From Candidatus Lindowbacteria bacterium RIFCSPLOWO2_12_FULL_62_27 (GTDB lineage: Bacteria > Lindowbacteria > 2-12-FULL-62-27), in assembly GCA_001784175.1 (NCBI GenBank), contig MFPR01000026.1:124001-188000 (forward strand): a stretch of DNA of 64,000 nucleotides, in the 5' to 3' direction. This document shows positions 25,868 through 36,794 of this stretch, one piece after another. The position numbers and the translations under genes are program-made. Under the pieces are notes generated by a model. It did not search any database. It was not told where the DNA came from and saw nothing but the letters and a program-made list of their open reading frames with translations. Positions within the stretch are counted from its first letter, which is position 1. Each line of letters begins with the position of its first letter.

Positions 25868-26245
25868 ATGCCCACGATCCAGCAACTGGTGCGGCATGGC
25901 CGGCAGATCAAGGTGGGAAAGGACAAAACACCTGCTCTGCGCGGGTCGCCCCAGCGTCGCGGCGTCTGCACGCGTGTGTATGTGACGACGCCCAAAAAAC
26001 CGAACTCGGCCCTGCGCAAAGTCGCGCGAGTGCGCCTCACGTCCGGATTCGAAGTCACCTCTTACATTCCGGGCGAGGGGCATAATCTGCAGGAGCACTC
26101 CGTCGTGATGATTCGCGGGGGCCGCGTGAAAGACTTGCCGGGGGTGCGATATCACATCATCCGCGGAAGTCTCGATTGCGAGGGTGTGGGCGCTCGGAAA
26201 CAGCAGCGGTCCAAGTACGGCGCCAAACGGCCTAAAAAAGAGTAG
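25868..26245 (+). CDS. rpsL: 30S ribosomal protein S12
   Basis: 125 residues from ATG 25868 with AAAGGAG just upstream. [11 protein letters not shown], the decoding-site loop [16 protein letters not shown] and [12 protein letters not shown] are invariant S12 features. Lys43 is the residue whose change usually gives streptomycin resistance, and it is wild type here. First gene of the str operon. Confidence 0.97.
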   Translation: MPTIQQLVRHGRQIKVGKDKTPALRGSPQRRGVCTRVYVTTPKKPNSALRKVARVRLTSGFEVTSYIPGEGHNLQEHSVVMIRGGRVKDLPGVRYHIIRGSLDCEGVGARKQQRSKYGAKRPKKE

Positions 26246-26253
26246 GCCGCGCG

Positions 26254-26272
26254 GCGGGTATCGAATACCCGC
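26254..26272 (+). other. Hairpin in the rpsL-rpsG spacer
   Basis: GCGGGTAT (26254-26261) and ATACCCGC (26265-26272) form a perfect 8-bp stem with a 3-base loop, 8 bases after the rpsL stop. It lies upstream of a larger terminator-like structure in the same 154-base spacer. Confidence 0.6.
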
Positions 26273-26297
26273 GCTTCGCATTTCTTCGCGAAGTCCT

Positions 26298-26345
26298 ATC
26301 CGCTCGATACAGTTTGGCCCATGGGTTCCCCGGAGCGGATTTTTT
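26298..26345 (+). terminator. Terminator/attenuator-like structure between rpsL and rpsG
   Basis: ATCCGCTC (26298-26305) pairs perfectly with GAGCGGAT (26333-26340). The 27-base loop contains the palindrome CCCATGGG, and the stem is followed at once by a run of six T (26340-26345). It has the form of an intrinsic terminator with a long loop, placed inside an operon. It may tune expression of rpsG-fusA-tuf or be an S7-binding control site. Confidence 0.5.
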
Positions 26346-26399
26346 GTGCCTGACCGCGCCGGATGTGATGTGGGATACAGGCCAGGAGGTTGTTGAGTC

Positions 26400-26873
26400 A
26401 TGCCGAGAAGGAAAAGGATTCTCAAGCGCCGGATGCCGGCGCCGGACGCCAAGTTCGGAAATGTCATTGCGTCCCGGTTCATCAACTCGTTGCTCTACGA
26501 CGGCAAGAAGTCCGTTGCCGAGCGGATCTTCTACCGCGCCTTGGACCAGGCGCAGTCGAAGGCCGGCAAGCCCGGTCTGCAGGTGCTTCTGACGGCGATG
26601 GACAACGTCAAGCCCGAGGTGGAGGTCAAGTCCCGTCGTGTGGGCGGCGCGACCTATCAGGTGCCGGTGGAGGTCCTGCCGGCGCGCCGCGAGTCTCTGG
26701 CCATCCGCTGGATGATTTTCGCGGCCCGGGAGCGCAACAACCATGGCATGGTGGACGCGCTGTCGGGCGAGATCCTGGATGCATACAACCGCGCGGGTGG
26801 CGCATTCAAAAAGAAGGAGGACGTGCACAAAATGGCCGAAGCCAACAAGGCCTTTGCGCACTATCGGTGGTAA
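26400..26873 (+). CDS. rpsG: 30S ribosomal protein S7
   Basis: 157 residues. [41 protein letters not shown] and the C-terminal AFAHYRW are S7 signatures. It nucleates folding of the 16S rRNA head. A GGAGG site precedes ATG 26400. fusA begins 2 bases after its stop. Confidence 0.97.
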   Translation: MPRRKRILKRRMPAPDAKFGNVIASRFINSLLYDGKKSVAERIFYRALDQAQSKAGKPGLQVLLTAMDNVKPEVEVKSRRVGGATYQVPVEVLPARRESLAIRWMIFAARERNNHGMVDALSGEILDAYNRAGGAFKKKEDVHKMAEANKAFAHYRW

Positions 26874-26875
26874 AG

Positions 26876-28981
26876 ATGGCGCAGGCAACCCTCCCACAGA
26901 TCAACGTCCCCCTCGATCGGGTCCGCAACATCGGCATTGTGGCCCACATCGACGCCGGAAAAACCACGACGACCGAACGCATCCTCTTCTACACCGGCCG
27001 GACCCACAAGATCGGCGAGGTCCACGACGGCAACACCGAGATGGACTGGATGGCGCAGGAGCGCGAGCGCGGCATCACCATCACCGCCGCCGCCACCACC
27101 TGCTTCTGGCATGACCACCGTTTCAACATCATCGACACGCCCGGCCACGTCGATTTCACCATGGAGGTCGAGCGCTCCCTCCGGGTTCTGGACGGCGCCG
27201 TCATCGTCTTCTGCGGCGTCGGAGGCGTCGAGCCTCAGAGCGAGACCGTCTGGCGGCAGGCGACGCGCTACAACGTCCCGCGCATCTGTTTCGTCAACAA
27301 GCTCGACCGGCCCGGGTCCGATTATTACGAGGTCGTTAAACAGATATACGAAAAACTCGGCCATACGCCCCTGGCCGTGCAAATGCCGGTCGGCGCCGAG
27401 GACCAGTTCACCGGCGTGATCGATCTGGTCGAAATGAAATACATCAAGTGGCTCGAGGAAACGCTCGGCGCCAAATTCGAAATCATCGACGTCCCGCCAG
27501 AACTTCTCGACAAGGCTAAAGCGGCGCGCGAAAAAATGTTGGAAAAAATCGTCGAACTGGACGATGCGGCGATGGAGCTGTTCCTTGACGGCAAGCCCAT
27601 TGCGCCGCAGACCGTCCGCGAACTCATCCGCAAGGGTACCCTGGCCGGTAAATTCGTCCCGGTCCTCGGCGGCAGTTCCTTCAAAAACAAGGGCGTTCAG
27701 CCCCTCCTCGATAGCGTGGTCCAGTACCTTCCCTCGCCGGTCGACATCCCGCCCGTCAAGGGCATCAATCCCGACACGGACCAGCCGGACACCCGCCGGG
27801 CCGACCCCGCCGAGCCGCTCTCGGCGCTCGCCTTCAAAATCGCCACCGACCCATTTGTCGGCAAGCTCACGTTCATTCGAATCTATTCGGGCACGCTGGA
27901 CGCCGGCAGTTATGTCGTCAACACGCGCAACGGCCGCAAGGAACGCGTGGGCCGGGTCCTGCTCATGCATGCGAACAAGCGGGAGGAGCGGGATGCCCTG
28001 AGCGCCGGCGAGATCGGCGCCGTCGTCGGCCTTCAGGCCACCAAAACCGGCGACACGCTCTGCGGCCTCACCAAACACATCGTACTCGAATCGATGCGGA
28101 TTCCCGAGCCGGTCATCTCGATGGCGATCGAGCCGAAGACACGCGTCGACCAGGACAAGATGTCCGAGTCCTTGAACAAGCTGGCCGACGAGGATCCGAC
28201 GTTCCGGATCAGCGTCAACCATGAGACCGGCCAGACTCTGATTTCCGGCATGGGCGAACTGCATCTTGAAATTCTGATGGACCGGCTCAAGCGGGAATTC
28301 AATGTGGAAGCCAACGCCGGAAAACCCCAGGTCGCCTACAAGGAAACGATCCGCAAGAGTGCTGAGTCCGAAGGCAAATACATCCGGCAGACCGGCGGGC
28401 GCGGCCAGTACGGCCACGTGTGGCTGACCGTCGAGCCGATGGAGCGGGGCGGCGCGCAGAAATTCGAGTTCGTCAACAAGATCGTCGGCGGCGCGATCCC
28501 CAAGGAATACATACCGGCGGTGGAGAAGGGTGTGAAGGAGGCGATTCAGACCGGCGTATATGCCGGCTATCCGGTGATCGGCGTCCGCGTCACACTCTTC
28601 GACGGCTCCTTTCACGAGGTCGACTCCTCCGAAATCGCTTTCCACATCGCGGCCTCCAAGGCCTTCAAGGACGGCATCATGTCGGCCGACCCGGTCCTGC
28701 TGGAGCCGATCATGGACGTGGAGGTCACGACGCCGGAGGCCCAGATGGGCGACGTCATCGGCGATCTCTCGTCTCGCCGCGGACAGATCGTCACCAGCGA
28801 CCAGCGCGGCAACGTCCGCGTCATCCGCACCCTCGTCCCGCTCTCCGAAATGTTTGGTTACGCCACCACCATCCGGTCCCTCACGCAGGGTCGCGGCACG
28901 TTTGTCATGGAATTCAAGGAATACCAGGAAGTCCCCACGAACATCGCCAAGGAAATCGTGGGACTTCGAAAGAGCGCATAG
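26876..28981 (+). CDS. fusA: Elongation factor G
   Basis: 701 residues from ATG 26876. The frame is open upstream through rpsG, but that part is not EF-G. GTPase motifs: [31 protein letters not shown] and NKLDRPGSD. Domain II starts around [17 protein letters not shown], and domain IV holds [10 protein letters not shown]. It drives translocation after each peptide bond. Normal length with all five domains. Confidence 0.96.
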   Translation: MAQATLPQINVPLDRVRNIGIVAHIDAGKTTTTERILFYTGRTHKIGEVHDGNTEMDWMAQERERGITITAAATTCFWHDHRFNIIDTPGHVDFTMEVERSLRVLDGAVIVFCGVGGVEPQSETVWRQATRYNVPRICFVNKLDRPGSDYYEVVKQIYEKLGHTPLAVQMPVGAEDQFTGVIDLVEMKYIKWLEETLGAKFEIIDVPPELLDKAKAAREKMLEKIVELDDAAMELFLDGKPIAPQTVRELIRKGTLAGKFVPVLGGSSFKNKGVQPLLDSVVQYLPSPVDIPPVKGINPDTDQPDTRRADPAEPLSALAFKIATDPFVGKLTFIRIYSGTLDAGSYVVNTRNGRKERVGRVLLMHANKREERDALSAGEIGAVVGLQATKTGDTLCGLTKHIVLESMRIPEPVISMAIEPKTRVDQDKMSESLNKLADEDPTFRISVNHETGQTLISGMGELHLEILMDRLKREFNVEANAGKPQVAYKETIRKSAESEGKYIRQTGGRGQYGHVWLTVEPMERGGAQKFEFVNKIVGGAIPKEYIPAVEKGVKEAIQTGVYAGYPVIGVRVTLFDGSFHEVDSSEIAFHIAASKAFKDGIMSADPVLLEPIMDVEVTTPEAQMGDVIGDLSSRRGQIVTSDQRGNVRVIRTLVPLSEMFGYATTIRSLTQGRGTFVMEFKEYQEVPTNIAKEIVGLRKSA

Positions 28982-29033
28982 ATCATGAATACGGAGATTC
29001 AATTACCCTATCGAACGAGGAGGGAAATCCACC

Positions 29034-30224
29034 ATGTCCAAACAGAAATTTGACCGCACCAAACCCCACGTGAACATCGGGACCATCGGCCACGTCGACC
29101 ACGGCAAGACCACCCTGACTGCCGCCATCACACACGTGCTGGCCAGCAAGGGCCTGGCACAAGCCAAAAAGTATGACGAGATCGACAATGCGCCGGAGGA
29201 GAAGGAGCGCGGCGTCACCATCAACGCGCATCACGCCGAATATCAGACGGAAAACCGCCATTATGCCCATGTCGACTGCCCGGGACACGCGGACTACATC
29301 AAGAACATGATCACCGGCGCGGCACAGATGGACGGCGCTATTTTGGTCGTCTCCGCGGCGGACGGCCCCATGCCCCAGACACGCGAGCACATCCTTCTTG
29401 CGCGCCAGGTCGGCGTGCCGACCATGGTGGTCTTCCTCAACAAGTGCGACGCCGTGGACGATGCGGAGCTTCTCGACCTTGTGGAGGTCGAAGTCCGCGA
29501 CCTTCTGAAGAAGTACGGGTTTGACGGCGATAAGATTCCCGTCATCAAGGGCAGCGCCCTCGAGGCCCTCAACAATCCGACCAGTGCCGACAAGGTCAAG
29601 TGCATCACGGATCTCATGGCCGCCGTCGACAGCCACATCCCACTGCCGGTCCGGGACATCGACAAGCCCTTTTTGATGTCCGTCGAGGACGTCTTTTCCA
29701 TCTCCGGACGCGGCACTGTCGCGACCGGCCGCGTTGAGCGTGGGAAGCTCAAGGTCGGCGAGGAAGTGGAGATTGTCGGCATCAAGGCCACCACGAAGAC
29801 GGTCGTGACCGGCCTTGAGATGTTTCGCAAGACGCTTGATTACACCGAGGCCGGAGACAACGTCGGGGCGCTGCTTCGCGGTATTGAAAAAGAGGGCGTC
29901 GAGCGCGGCCAGGTCTTGGCCAGGCCCGGCACCATCAATCCGCACAAAAAGTACAAGGCCGAGGTCTATGTCCTGACCAAGGACGAAGGCGGACGGCACA
30001 CGCCGTTCTTCCCGGGGTATCGCCCGCAGTTCTATTTCCGGACGACCGACGTCACTGGATCGGTCATTCTACCGGCTGACGTCAAAATGGTCATGCCCGG
30101 CGACAACATCAACACGGACATCGAACTCATCACGCCCATCGCCATGGAAAAGGAGCAGCGGTTCGCCATCCGTGAGGGTGGCCGCACCGTCGGCGCCGGG
30201 GTCGTGACGGAGATCGTCGAGTAG
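29034..30224 (+). CDS. tuf: Elongation factor Tu
   Basis: 396 residues, typical for bacterial EF-Tu. [27 protein letters not shown] and NKCDAVDD are the nucleotide-binding motifs. The C-terminus ([15 protein letters not shown]) is canonical. A GAGGAGGG site precedes the ATG. It delivers aminoacyl-tRNA to the ribosome. Confidence 0.97.
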   Translation: MSKQKFDRTKPHVNIGTIGHVDHGKTTLTAAITHVLASKGLAQAKKYDEIDNAPEEKERGVTINAHHAEYQTENRHYAHVDCPGHADYIKNMITGAAQMDGAILVVSAADGPMPQTREHILLARQVGVPTMVVFLNKCDAVDDAELLDLVEVEVRDLLKKYGFDGDKIPVIKGSALEALNNPTSADKVKCITDLMAAVDSHIPLPVRDIDKPFLMSVEDVFSISGRGTVATGRVERGKLKVGEEVEIVGIKATTKTVVTGLEMFRKTLDYTEAGDNVGALLRGIEKEGVERGQVLARPGTINPHKKYKAEVYVLTKDEGGRHTPFFPGYRPQFYFRTTDVTGSVILPADVKMVMPGDNINTDIELITPIAMEKEQRFAIREGGRTVGAGVVTEIVE

Positions 30225-30245
30225 AGAGCGCGGAGGACAGCAAAG

Positions 30246-30557
30246 ATGGCGCAGATTCGGATCCGGATCAAACTGAAATCGTTTGATCACCGGTTGATCG
30301 ACAAGTCGACCCAGGAGATCGTCATGGCCGCCAAAAAAACTGGCGCGACCATCGTCGGCCCCATCCCTCTGCCCACACGCCACGAGCTCTTTACCGTTCT
30401 GCGGTCGCCTCACGTCAACAAGAAGTCGCGCGAACAGTTTGAGCTCCGGACCCACAAGCGTCTCATGGATATCGTCAATCCCAACCAGGAGACCATGCAG
30501 TCCCTCCTCGACTTGGGTCTTCCCTCAGGCGTTGAAGTCGAGGTGAAGGAAGCATGA
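30246..30557 (+). CDS. rpsJ: 30S ribosomal protein S10
   Basis: 103 residues with [36 protein letters not shown] and [10 protein letters not shown], all conserved. First gene of the S10 operon and also the NusE transcription factor. It overlaps rplC by 4 bases. Confidence 0.97.
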   Translation: MAQIRIRIKLKSFDHRLIDKSTQEIVMAAKKTGATIVGPIPLPTRHELFTVLRSPHVNKKSREQFELRTHKRLMDIVNPNQETMQSLLDLGLPSGVEVEVKEA

Positions 30558-31210
30558 AGGCGATTCTGGGCCGGAAGGTCGGGATGACCGAACTGTTCGA
30601 CGAGAAGACCGGCGCGGCGGTCCCCGTCACCGTAATCGTTGCCGGGCCCTGCCTGGTCCTCCGGACCAAAACGGCCGACTCGGACGGCTACGAGGCCGTC
30701 GTGGTTGGCTACGGCGCCGAGCGCCGCTATCCGACGCTTCCGCATGTCGGCGAATTCAAAAAACGGAATCTCGAACCACGACGCATCATCAAGGAGTTCC
30801 GGGGGCCGGCGCCGGAAGGAACTGCGCCGGGCGCTGAAATACGCGTTTCGATTTTCAAGGCCGGTGAATGGGTCGACGTCACCGGCAGAACCAAGGGACG
30901 GGGCACGACCGGGACGATGAAACGATGGAATTTCCACGGCGCGCCGGCGTCCCACGGAACTGAAAAACGACATCGCACGCCGGGTTCCATCGGCTCCAAC
31001 ACGGACCCCGGTCGGACTTGGCCCGGCAAGAAACTCGCCGGGCGCTACGGGGACGAGCAGGTTACGATTCAGAACCTCCGCGTGATTCAGGTGGACGAAG
31101 AAAACAATCTCCTCGCCATTTCGGGCGCCGTCCCCGGCGCCGCTTCGGGTCTCCTTTTCATCCGCCAGGCAAAACGCGCGCCGGTGTCGAAGGCGCCGCC
31201 GAAAGGATGA
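30554..31210 (+). CDS. rplC: 50S ribosomal protein L3
   Basis: 218 residues. [14 protein letters not shown] at the start and the loop [15 protein letters not shown], which reaches the peptidyl-transferase centre, are typical. The stop overlaps the first ATG of rplD. Confidence 0.95.
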   Translation: MKAILGRKVGMTELFDEKTGAAVPVTVIVAGPCLVLRTKTADSDGYEAVVVGYGAERRYPTLPHVGEFKKRNLEPRRIIKEFRGPAPEGTAPGAEIRVSIFKAGEWVDVTGRTKGRGTTGTMKRWNFHGAPASHGTEKRHRTPGSIGSNTDPGRTWPGKKLAGRYGDEQVTIQNLRVIQVDEENNLLAISGAVPGAASGLLFIRQAKRAPVSKAPPKG

Positions 31211-31857
31211 TGGACATGCCGACGGCGGACATCCTGAATCTCGACGGGGAGAAAACAGCGACCCGGGATCTTCCTGCCGACGTGTTCGACGTGACCGCAC
31301 GGCCGATCGTCCTGGCTCAGGCCGTCCGCTATTACCGTAATCGTCGGCGTGCCGGCACCGCATCGACGAAAGACCGCTCGCAGGTGCGGGGTTCGGGTCG
31401 CAAGCTCTATGCGCAAAAACATACGGGGCGCGCGCGTCACGCCGACGCGCAGGCACCGCAGTTCCGCGGCGGCGGCCGCGCACACGGCTCCAAGCCCCAT
31501 CGCGCGTCAATCCATCTTCCCCACCGCGTCCGCCGCTTGGCGCTCCGGGCCGCACTCTCGGATAAACTGCGGGACGGCCGGCTGAAGCTGCTGGCCCTGC
31601 CGTCAATCGAGCAGCCGAGCACAAAGCTCTTTCGCGCTTTCCCGCAGCGATCGGGCTTGAGCGTCGGCCGGATTCTGTTCGTCTTCGATCCTGACGCCAG
31701 CATGGCCTATCAGTCGGTCATCAACATCCCCAATACGCGTGCGTGCCGCGCCATGTCTCTCACGGCCTATGATGTGATGGCTTCACGCCATCTCGTGCTG
31801 ACGGAAAAATCGGCGGACCTTCTCGCGGGGCGGCTCTCGGAGGCGGCTCGTGGCTGA
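31207..31857 (+). CDS. rplD: 50S ribosomal protein L4
   Basis: About 216 residues. ATG 31207 overlaps the rplC stop, and ATG 31210 or 31216 are equally possible starts. GSGRKLYAQKHTGRARHADAQAPQFRGGG is the exit-tunnel loop (quoted region spans roughly residues 60-90), and LALRAALSDKLRDG follows. The C-terminus ends just after the rplW GTG, so the genes overlap by 8 bases. In some bacteria L4 represses its own operon. Confidence 0.93.
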   Translation: MMDMPTADILNLDGEKTATRDLPADVFDVTARPIVLAQAVRYYRNRRRAGTASTKDRSQVRGSGRKLYAQKHTGRARHADAQAPQFRGGGRAHGSKPHRASIHLPHRVRRLALRAALSDKLRDGRLKLLALPSIEQPSTKLFRAFPQRSGLSVGRILFVFDPDASMAYQSVINIPNTRACRAMSLTAYDVMASRHLVLTEKSADLLAGRLSEAARG

Positions 31858-32173
31858 TCCCAAATCCGGCGCACCCGTCGCCACCATCGCAGACAACCGG
31901 CTCATCGTCCGGCCGATCATTACCGAAAAAACGACCAGGTCGCGCGAGACGATGGGAAAATATGCGTTTGAAGTTGCCGAAGCCGCCACCAAGCATGCGG
32001 TTGGGCGGGCGATCGAGCGGATGTTCGGCGTGAAGGTTCGGAAGGTCAACTTGGTCCGGCGCCACGGCAAGATGCGCCGGGTGCGATCCAAGCCTGGCTG
32101 GACCAGCGACACCAAACGCGCGATCGTCACGGTCGAGGCCGGACAGAAAATCGTGTTCTTCGAGGGAATCTGA
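31850..32173 (+). CDS. rplW: 50S ribosomal protein L23
   Basis: 107 residues from GTG 31850. [14 protein letters not shown] and [26 protein letters not shown] are L23 signatures. It sits at the exit tunnel and docks SRP and trigger factor. The first ~15 residues before RPIITEK are extra. Its stop overlaps rplB (TGATG). Confidence 0.94.
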   Translation: MADPKSGAPVATIADNRLIVRPIITEKTTRSRETMGKYAFEVAEAATKHAVGRAIERMFGVKVRKVNLVRRHGKMRRVRSKPGWTSDTKRAIVTVEAGQKIVFFEGI

Positions 32174-32997
32174 TGCCGGTCAAAACCTACGCGCCCACTA
32201 CGCCCGCACGGCGATATCTCACTACTCTCTCCACTGCGGACCTCGCCCGAATCCGGCCTGTCCGCAGCCTGACCGAGCGGCTCTACAAAACGGGCGGCCG
32301 AAACAACACGGGCCGCATCACCACCCGGCATATCGGTGGCGGACACAGGCAGATGTACCGGAAGGTCGACTTCAAGCGGGACAAAGACGGCGTCAAGGCG
32401 AAAATCCTGGCCTTCGAGTACGATCCCAACCGCGGCGCGCGTCTGGCGCGGGTCCAGTACGAGGACGGCGAGCTGCGCTACATCCTCGCGCCGCAGGGTC
32501 TCGCCGTGGGCGCGGTGGTGGAGAGCGGCGAGAAGGCCGAGATCAGCGTCGGCAATGCTCTCCCGCTTCGGCTCATTCCCCCTGGAACATTCGTCCATAA
32601 TGTGGAACTGAAACCAGGCCGAGGCGGACAGCTCGTCCGGGGCGCGGGGGTCGGCGCGCAGGTCATGGCGCGGGAAGGCGATTATGCGTTCGTCAAGCTC
32701 CCGTCCAGTGAGATTCGTCTGGTGCATTCCAATTGCCGGGCGACCATCGGCATGGTCGGCAATGCCGACCGGAGCAATCTCGTGGTGGGTTCGGCGGGCC
32801 GTTCCCGGCGTTTGGGCATCCGGCCAACCGTCCGGGGTGTGGTGATGAACCCGGTGGATCATCCGATGGGCGGCGGCGAGGGCAAAAGCAAGGGCGGCAA
32901 CCACCCGCAGAGCCCGTGGGGTCTGAAATCGAAGGGCAAAAAAACCAGAAGGCCCAAACAGTCCGACCGGTGGATCGTTCAACGGAGGAAGAAGTAA
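32173..32997 (+). CDS. rplB: 50S ribosomal protein L2
   Basis: 274 residues. [31 protein letters not shown] and the C-terminal [17 protein letters not shown], whose histidine is needed for peptidyl transfer, are present. Full length. Confidence 0.97.
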   Translation: MPVKTYAPTTPARRYLTTLSTADLARIRPVRSLTERLYKTGGRNNTGRITTRHIGGGHRQMYRKVDFKRDKDGVKAKILAFEYDPNRGARLARVQYEDGELRYILAPQGLAVGAVVESGEKAEISVGNALPLRLIPPGTFVHNVELKPGRGGQLVRGAGVGAQVMAREGDYAFVKLPSSEIRLVHSNCRATIGMVGNADRSNLVVGSAGRSRRLGIRPTVRGVVMNPVDHPMGGGEGKSKGGNHPQSPWGLKSKGKKTRRPKQSDRWIVQRRKK

Positions 32998-33001
32998 TCA
33001 G

Positions 33002-33292
33002 ATGAGTAGATCGCTGAAAAAAGGCCCATACGTCGATGAGGGGCTCCTGCGCAAGGTCAAGGCGATGCGCGCGAGCGGCCAGCGGAGGGCCATCAAAACA
33101 TGGGCGCGCCGCGCGACCATCGTGCCCGAAATGGTTGGTCAGAGCTTCTCGGTCCACAATGGCAACAAATTCTTGAACGTCTTCGTTTCAGAAAACATGG
33201 TCGGGCACAAACTCGGCGAATTCGCCCTCACGCGCACCTTCCGCGGTCACCGCGAACCCCGAGGCGGCGAGGAAGCGAAGGCGACCGCATAG
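33002..33292 (+). CDS. rpsS: 30S ribosomal protein S19
   Basis: 96 residues, normal size. [32 protein letters not shown] and the C-terminal [13 protein letters not shown] are conserved. Part of the 30S head near the decoding site. Confidence 0.96.
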   Translation: MSRSLKKGPYVDEGLLRKVKAMRASGQRRAIKTWARRATIVPEMVGQSFSVHNGNKFLNVFVSENMVGHKLGEFALTRTFRGHREPRGGEEAKATA

Positions 33293-33294
33293 CC

Positions 33295-33663
33295 ATGCTG
33301 TCTGTCGCGCGCGCCCGGTTCCTTCGCATCACGCCGAGAAAACTGCGCGTCGTCGCTGATCTCGTGCGCGGCCGGACGGTGGCCCAGGCGATCGTGATTC
33401 TCGACCACACGCCCAAACACGGATCGGCCGTGTTGAAAAAAATTCTCAAAAGCGCGCAGACCTCCGCTCAGATCAAGGACCCGGCCGCCAAACCCGAAGA
33501 ACTGCGAATCGCGACCCTGACGGTCGACGGCGGCCCCGTTCTCAAACGATGGATGCCCCGGGCGCACGGCCGCGCCACGCCCATCATCAAGCGCACCGCG
33601 CATGCCGTCGTCGAACTCGAAAAAGAGTCCGCACCGGAACCGAAAGCGAGGATTGCGAAGTAG
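33295..33663 (+). CDS. rplV: 50S ribosomal protein L22
   Basis: 122 residues from ATG 33295, two bases after rpsS. SVARARFLRITPRKLRVVADLVRG and the tunnel hairpin GPVLKRWMPRAHGRATPIIKR (about residues 80-100) are diagnostic. The Glu/Pro/Lys tail is slightly long. Confidence 0.95.
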   Translation: MLSVARARFLRITPRKLRVVADLVRGRTVAQAIVILDHTPKHGSAVLKKILKSAQTSAQIKDPAAKPEELRIATLTVDGGPVLKRWMPRAHGRATPIIKRTAHAVVELEKESAPEPKARIAK

Positions 33664-33664
33664 T

Positions 33665-34300
33665 ATGGGACAGAAAGTCAATCCGATCGCGTTCCGGCTC
33701 GGCATCAATCGCAACTGGGACGCGCGCTGGTATGCCCGCAAGGATTTTGCCAAAAAGCTTGCTGGCGATCTGAAAATCCGCAAGTTCATCAAATCCCGCC
33801 TCTACCATGCAGGCATCGCAAGCATCCTCATCGAGCGCTTCACCAAGCGCGTCCGCGTCACGATCGAGGCGGCGCGCGCGGGTCTCGTGATCGGCAAAAA
33901 AGGTTCGAACATCGACAAGCTTGCGGGAGACATCGTCCAGCTTACGGGATTGCCCAAGGAGGACGTGGAGGTCAACATCGAGGAGGTCAAAGTGCCGGAT
34001 CTCTGCGCGATCCTCGTGGCCGAGGAGATTGCCCGCAAGATTGAGCGGCGCGTGGCCTTCCGGCGCGCGATGAAACAGGCGGTCTACAACTCCCGCGCGC
34101 GCGGTGGCGTCGGCGTTAAGGTCATGTGCAGCGGCCGGCTGGCGGGCACGGAAATTGCGCGGCGTGAGTGGTACATCGAGGGCCGGCTCCCGCTGCAGAC
34201 CATCCGCACTCAGATCGACTTCGGCACCGCCGAGGCCAAAACAAAATACGGAATCATCGGCGTCAAGGTCTGGATATGCAAAGGGGAAACCCCACGATGA
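33665..34300 (+). CDS. rpsC: 30S ribosomal protein S3
   Basis: 211 residues from ATG 33665. MGQKVNPIAFRLGI, the KH-domain GLVIGKKGSNIDKL and the C-terminal YGIIGVKVWICKGE are typical. The earlier in-frame TTG 33602 would sit inside rplV and is not used. Confidence 0.96.
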   Translation: MGQKVNPIAFRLGINRNWDARWYARKDFAKKLAGDLKIRKFIKSRLYHAGIASILIERFTKRVRVTIEAARAGLVIGKKGSNIDKLAGDIVQLTGLPKEDVEVNIEEVKVPDLCAILVAEEIARKIERRVAFRRAMKQAVYNSRARGGVGVKVMCSGRLAGTEIARREWYIEGRLPLQTIRTQIDFGTAEAKTKYGIIGVKVWICKGETPR

Positions 34301-34331
34301 GAGTGAAATTTTGGATTGGGGATGATGCGTC

Positions 34332-34748
34332 ATGCTGATGCCGGCACAGCAGAAATTCCGTAAGCAGAGCCGCGGTCGCATGAGGGGCATGGCCTCACGC
34401 TGCAACACCGTCGCGTTCGGCGAATTCGGGCTTAAGGCCCTCGACCGGTCCTGGGTGACCAGCCGGCAGATCGAGGCCGTCCGCATCGCGCTCAGCCGGT
34501 ACATGAAACGCAAGGGCAAAGTCTGGATTAGAATATTCCCCGACAAGCCCGTCACCATGCGTCCGGCGGAAACCCGCATGGGCACCGGCAAGGGCAACCC
34601 CGAATTCTGGGTCGCCGTCGTCCGGCCCGGGCAGGTGTGTTTCGAGGTCGGCGGCCTGACCGAAGCCGAGGCCGCCAAATGCATCCGGCTGGCGGGCGCC
34701 AAACTGCCCATGAAATCAATGTGCGTGCGTCGACGGAGTGGGCTATGA
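34332..34748 (+). CDS. rplP: 50S ribosomal protein L16
   Basis: 138 residues. The N-terminus is [17 protein letters not shown], followed by [33 protein letters not shown] and [10 protein letters not shown]. It contacts the A-site tRNA elbow. The stop overlaps the rpmC start by 4 bases. Confidence 0.96.
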   Translation: MLMPAQQKFRKQSRGRMRGMASRCNTVAFGEFGLKALDRSWVTSRQIEAVRIALSRYMKRKGKVWIRIFPDKPVTMRPAETRMGTGKGNPEFWVAVVRPGQVCFEVGGLTEAEAAKCIRLAGAKLPMKSMCVRRRSGL

Positions 34749-34963
34749 AATGGAGTGAAATGCGAAACATGACCGACGCGTCCCTCAAGGACGAACTCGC
34801 CCGGACGGTCGAGGAGATCCGCAACCTGAGGTTTCAGGCCGGCGTCGGGCCCTTGGAGAACCCCTTGCTCCTCCGGCATGCGCGTCGTAAGGTTGCGCGA
34901 ATCCAGACACTCCTCGGCGAGCGCAGCCGGGCGGAAGCGCCGGCGGCACAGGAGCAGCCATGA
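34745..34963 (+). CDS. rpmC: 50S ribosomal protein L29
   Basis: 72 residues from ATG 34745. A two-helix protein with [23 protein letters not shown] and the arginine motif [13 protein letters not shown]. An Ala/Pro/Gln tail follows. The frame is open upstream in rplP but that part is not coding. Confidence 0.92.
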   Translation: MKWSEMRNMTDASLKDELARTVEEIRNLRFQAGVGPLENPLLLRHARRKVARIQTLLGERSRAEAPAAQEQP

Positions 34964-35202
34964 AGAAGACGCTCCAGGGACGCGTGGTGTCGACACAGAT
35001 GCAGAAGACGATTCGCGTGCAGGTCGCCCGGCGGTTCCTGCACCCGATTTATAAGAAAACGGTCATGCGTTCCAAGGACTATCTGACACACGATGAAGAG
35101 GCCAAAGCCGGCGTGGGTGACTTGGTGGAAATTGTGGAAACGCGGCCGCTGTCGAAATGCAAGCGCTGGCGGCTTATGAGGATTCTCGAAAAGGCGCGGT
35201 GA
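34960..35202 (+). CDS. rpsQ: 30S ribosomal protein S17
   Basis: 80 residues. LQGRVVSTQMQKTIRVQV, HPIYKKTVMRSKDYLTHD and ETRPLSKCKRWRL are S17 motifs. It overlaps rpmC by 4 bases. Confidence 0.95.
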   Translation: MKKTLQGRVVSTQMQKTIRVQVARRFLHPIYKKTVMRSKDYLTHDEEAKAGVGDLVEIVETRPLSKCKRWRLMRILEKAR

Positions 35203-35220
35203 GCCGAAAGGAATCATGTC

Positions 35221-35589
35221 ATGATTCAGCAGGAAACGTATGTGAACGTTGCGGACAATTCGGGGGCACGGGTGATTGACTGTATCCGTGTCCTGCGTGG
35301 CAGCAAGCACCGCTATGCCTTTCTGGGCGACGTCATCGTCGCGGCCGTCAAGGACTCTCAGCCGGACGGAGTCGTCAAGAAGGGCCAGATGGTCAAGGCC
35401 GTCATTGTCCGGCAGCGGCACACGCACCGCCGCGTCGACGGGTCCCGAATCCGTTTCGACGACAACGCGGCCGTCATTATCAACGAGCAGCTCGAACCCG
35501 TCGGCACGCGCATTTTCGGCCCCGTCGCGCGCGAACTGCGCGATCGCCAGTTCATGAAAATCATTTCGCTCGCCCCGGAGGTCGTCTGA
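35221..35589 (+). CDS. rplN: 50S ribosomal protein L14
   Basis: 122 residues, standard length. [18 protein letters not shown] and the C-terminal [19 protein letters not shown] are canonical. The stop overlaps the rplX ATG by one base. Confidence 0.97.
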   Translation: MIQQETYVNVADNSGARVIDCIRVLRGSKHRYAFLGDVIVAAVKDSQPDGVVKKGQMVKAVIVRQRHTHRRVDGSRIRFDDNAAVIINEQLEPVGTRIFGPVARELRDRQFMKIISLAPEVV

Positions 35590-35912
35590 TGGCGCTGCAG
35601 CGGCTCTACATTCGCAAGGGCGACCGCGTCGCGGTATTGAGCGGCAACGAGCGTGGCGCGGTCGGCAAGGTCCTGAGCGTCGATCGCAACAAGTACCGCG
35701 CCGTGGTCGAGGGTGTCGCGCTCCGGAAAAAACACGTCCGGCGCACACAGCAGAATCCCAAGGGCGGCGTCATCGAAAAAGAGGCGGCACTTCACGTCTC
35801 CAACCTCATGGTCATCTGCCCCAAATGCAACAAGCCCTCCCGCCTCGCCCGCCGGGTTGTCGACGGCCGGTCGCTGCGCGTCTGCAAAAAATGTGACGAG
35901 ACCCTGGCATGA
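35589..35912 (+). CDS. rplX: 50S ribosomal protein L24
   Basis: 107 residues. KOW segment IRKGDRVAVLSGNERGAVGKVL, followed by GVALRKKHVRRTQQNPKGG. The C-terminal half has CPKCNKPSR and CKKCDE, a zinc-type pair seen in many L24 proteins. It overlaps rplE by 4 bases. Confidence 0.95.
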   Translation: MALQRLYIRKGDRVAVLSGNERGAVGKVLSVDRNKYRAVVEGVALRKKHVRRTQQNPKGGVIEKEAALHVSNLMVICPKCNKPSRLARRVVDGRSLRVCKKCDETLA

Positions 35913-36601
35913 AACAGGCAAAAGAATCCGCGCCGCCGCGCGAAAAAAAGGAAAAGGCCCCTGCGCCTGACCGCAAGCCGTCCCGTGAGGACCGCGCGGT
36001 TGCCGTCGAAGAGCCGGGGGATCAGATCCGCCAGGTTCATCGCGGCCCGGCCCCCACGCCCAGGCTGAAGGAACTGTACGTGAAAGAACTTCGACCCAAA
36101 CTCTTGACGCAGCTTCAGCTCGATAACATCCACTGCGTTCCTCGCCTCGTCAAAATCGTCATTAACTCCGGGCTCGGGGAGGGCATCAAGGATTTCAAGG
36201 TCATCGAAGAAATGTCACGCGACCTTTCTGCCATCGCCGGACAGAAACCCATTCTCCGGCGCGCCTACAAGGACGTGTCGGCCTTCGGCGTCCGCGCCGG
36301 TAATCCGATCGGGCTCATGATGACGTTGCGCAGCAAGCGCATGTACGAGTTTCTCGATCGATTCATCAGCGTGACCCTCCCACGGGTCCGCGATTTCCGC
36401 GGGGTTTCTCCCGGAAATTTCGATGGACGCGGCAACCTGACCATGGGCATCCGCGAGCACACGGTGTTTCCGGAAGTCGACATCGACAAGGTCCGGCGCA
36501 CCAAGGGCATGAACGTCACGTTCGTCACGACGGCCGCCTCCGACGCCCACGCAAAGGCGCTCCTCCAGGGGTTCGGCATGCCGTTCGCGGAGAAGGGGTG
36601 A
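35909..36601 (+). CDS. rplE: 50S ribosomal protein L5 with charged N-terminal extension
   Basis: 230 residues, against about 180 usually. The first ~50 residues are a Lys/Arg/Glu/Pro-rich extension ([19 protein letters not shown]). Canonical L5 begins at [15 protein letters not shown] and includes [30 protein letters not shown] and [12 protein letters not shown] 35909 overlaps the rplX stop, so the extension is probably real. Its role is unknown. Confidence 0.93.
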   Translation: MKQAKESAPPREKKEKAPAPDRKPSREDRAVAVEEPGDQIRQVHRGPAPTPRLKELYVKELRPKLLTQLQLDNIHCVPRLVKIVINSGLGEGIKDFKVIEEMSRDLSAIAGQKPILRRAYKDVSAFGVRAGNPIGLMMTLRSKRMYEFLDRFISVTLPRVRDFRGVSPGNFDGRGNLTMGIREHTVFPEVDIDKVRRTKGMNVTFVTTAASDAHAKALLQGFGMPFAEKG

Positions 36602-36608
36602 GGGACAG

Positions 36609-36794
36609 ATGGCAAAGAAATGCTGGGTCATCAAATGGAGCCGCAAGCGCAAGTTCCCCGTCCGCCAGCACAACCGTTGCTCGGTCTGCGGCCGGTCCCG
36701 CGGATACATGAACCGGTTCGAACTTTGCCGGCTCTGTTTCCGCAAACTCGCCTGTAAGGGCGAAATCCCGGGCGTGGTAAAAGCGTCATGGTAA
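36609..36794 (+). CDS. rpsN: 30S ribosomal protein S14, zinc type
   Basis: 61 residues with [20 protein letters not shown], the four-cysteine zinc ribbon of short (type Z) S14. The C-terminal [12 protein letters not shown] is typical. It overlaps rpsH by 7 bases. Confidence 0.95.
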   Translation: MAKKCWVIKWSRKRKFPVRQHNRCSVCGRSRGYMNRFELCRLCFRKLACKGEIPGVVKASW

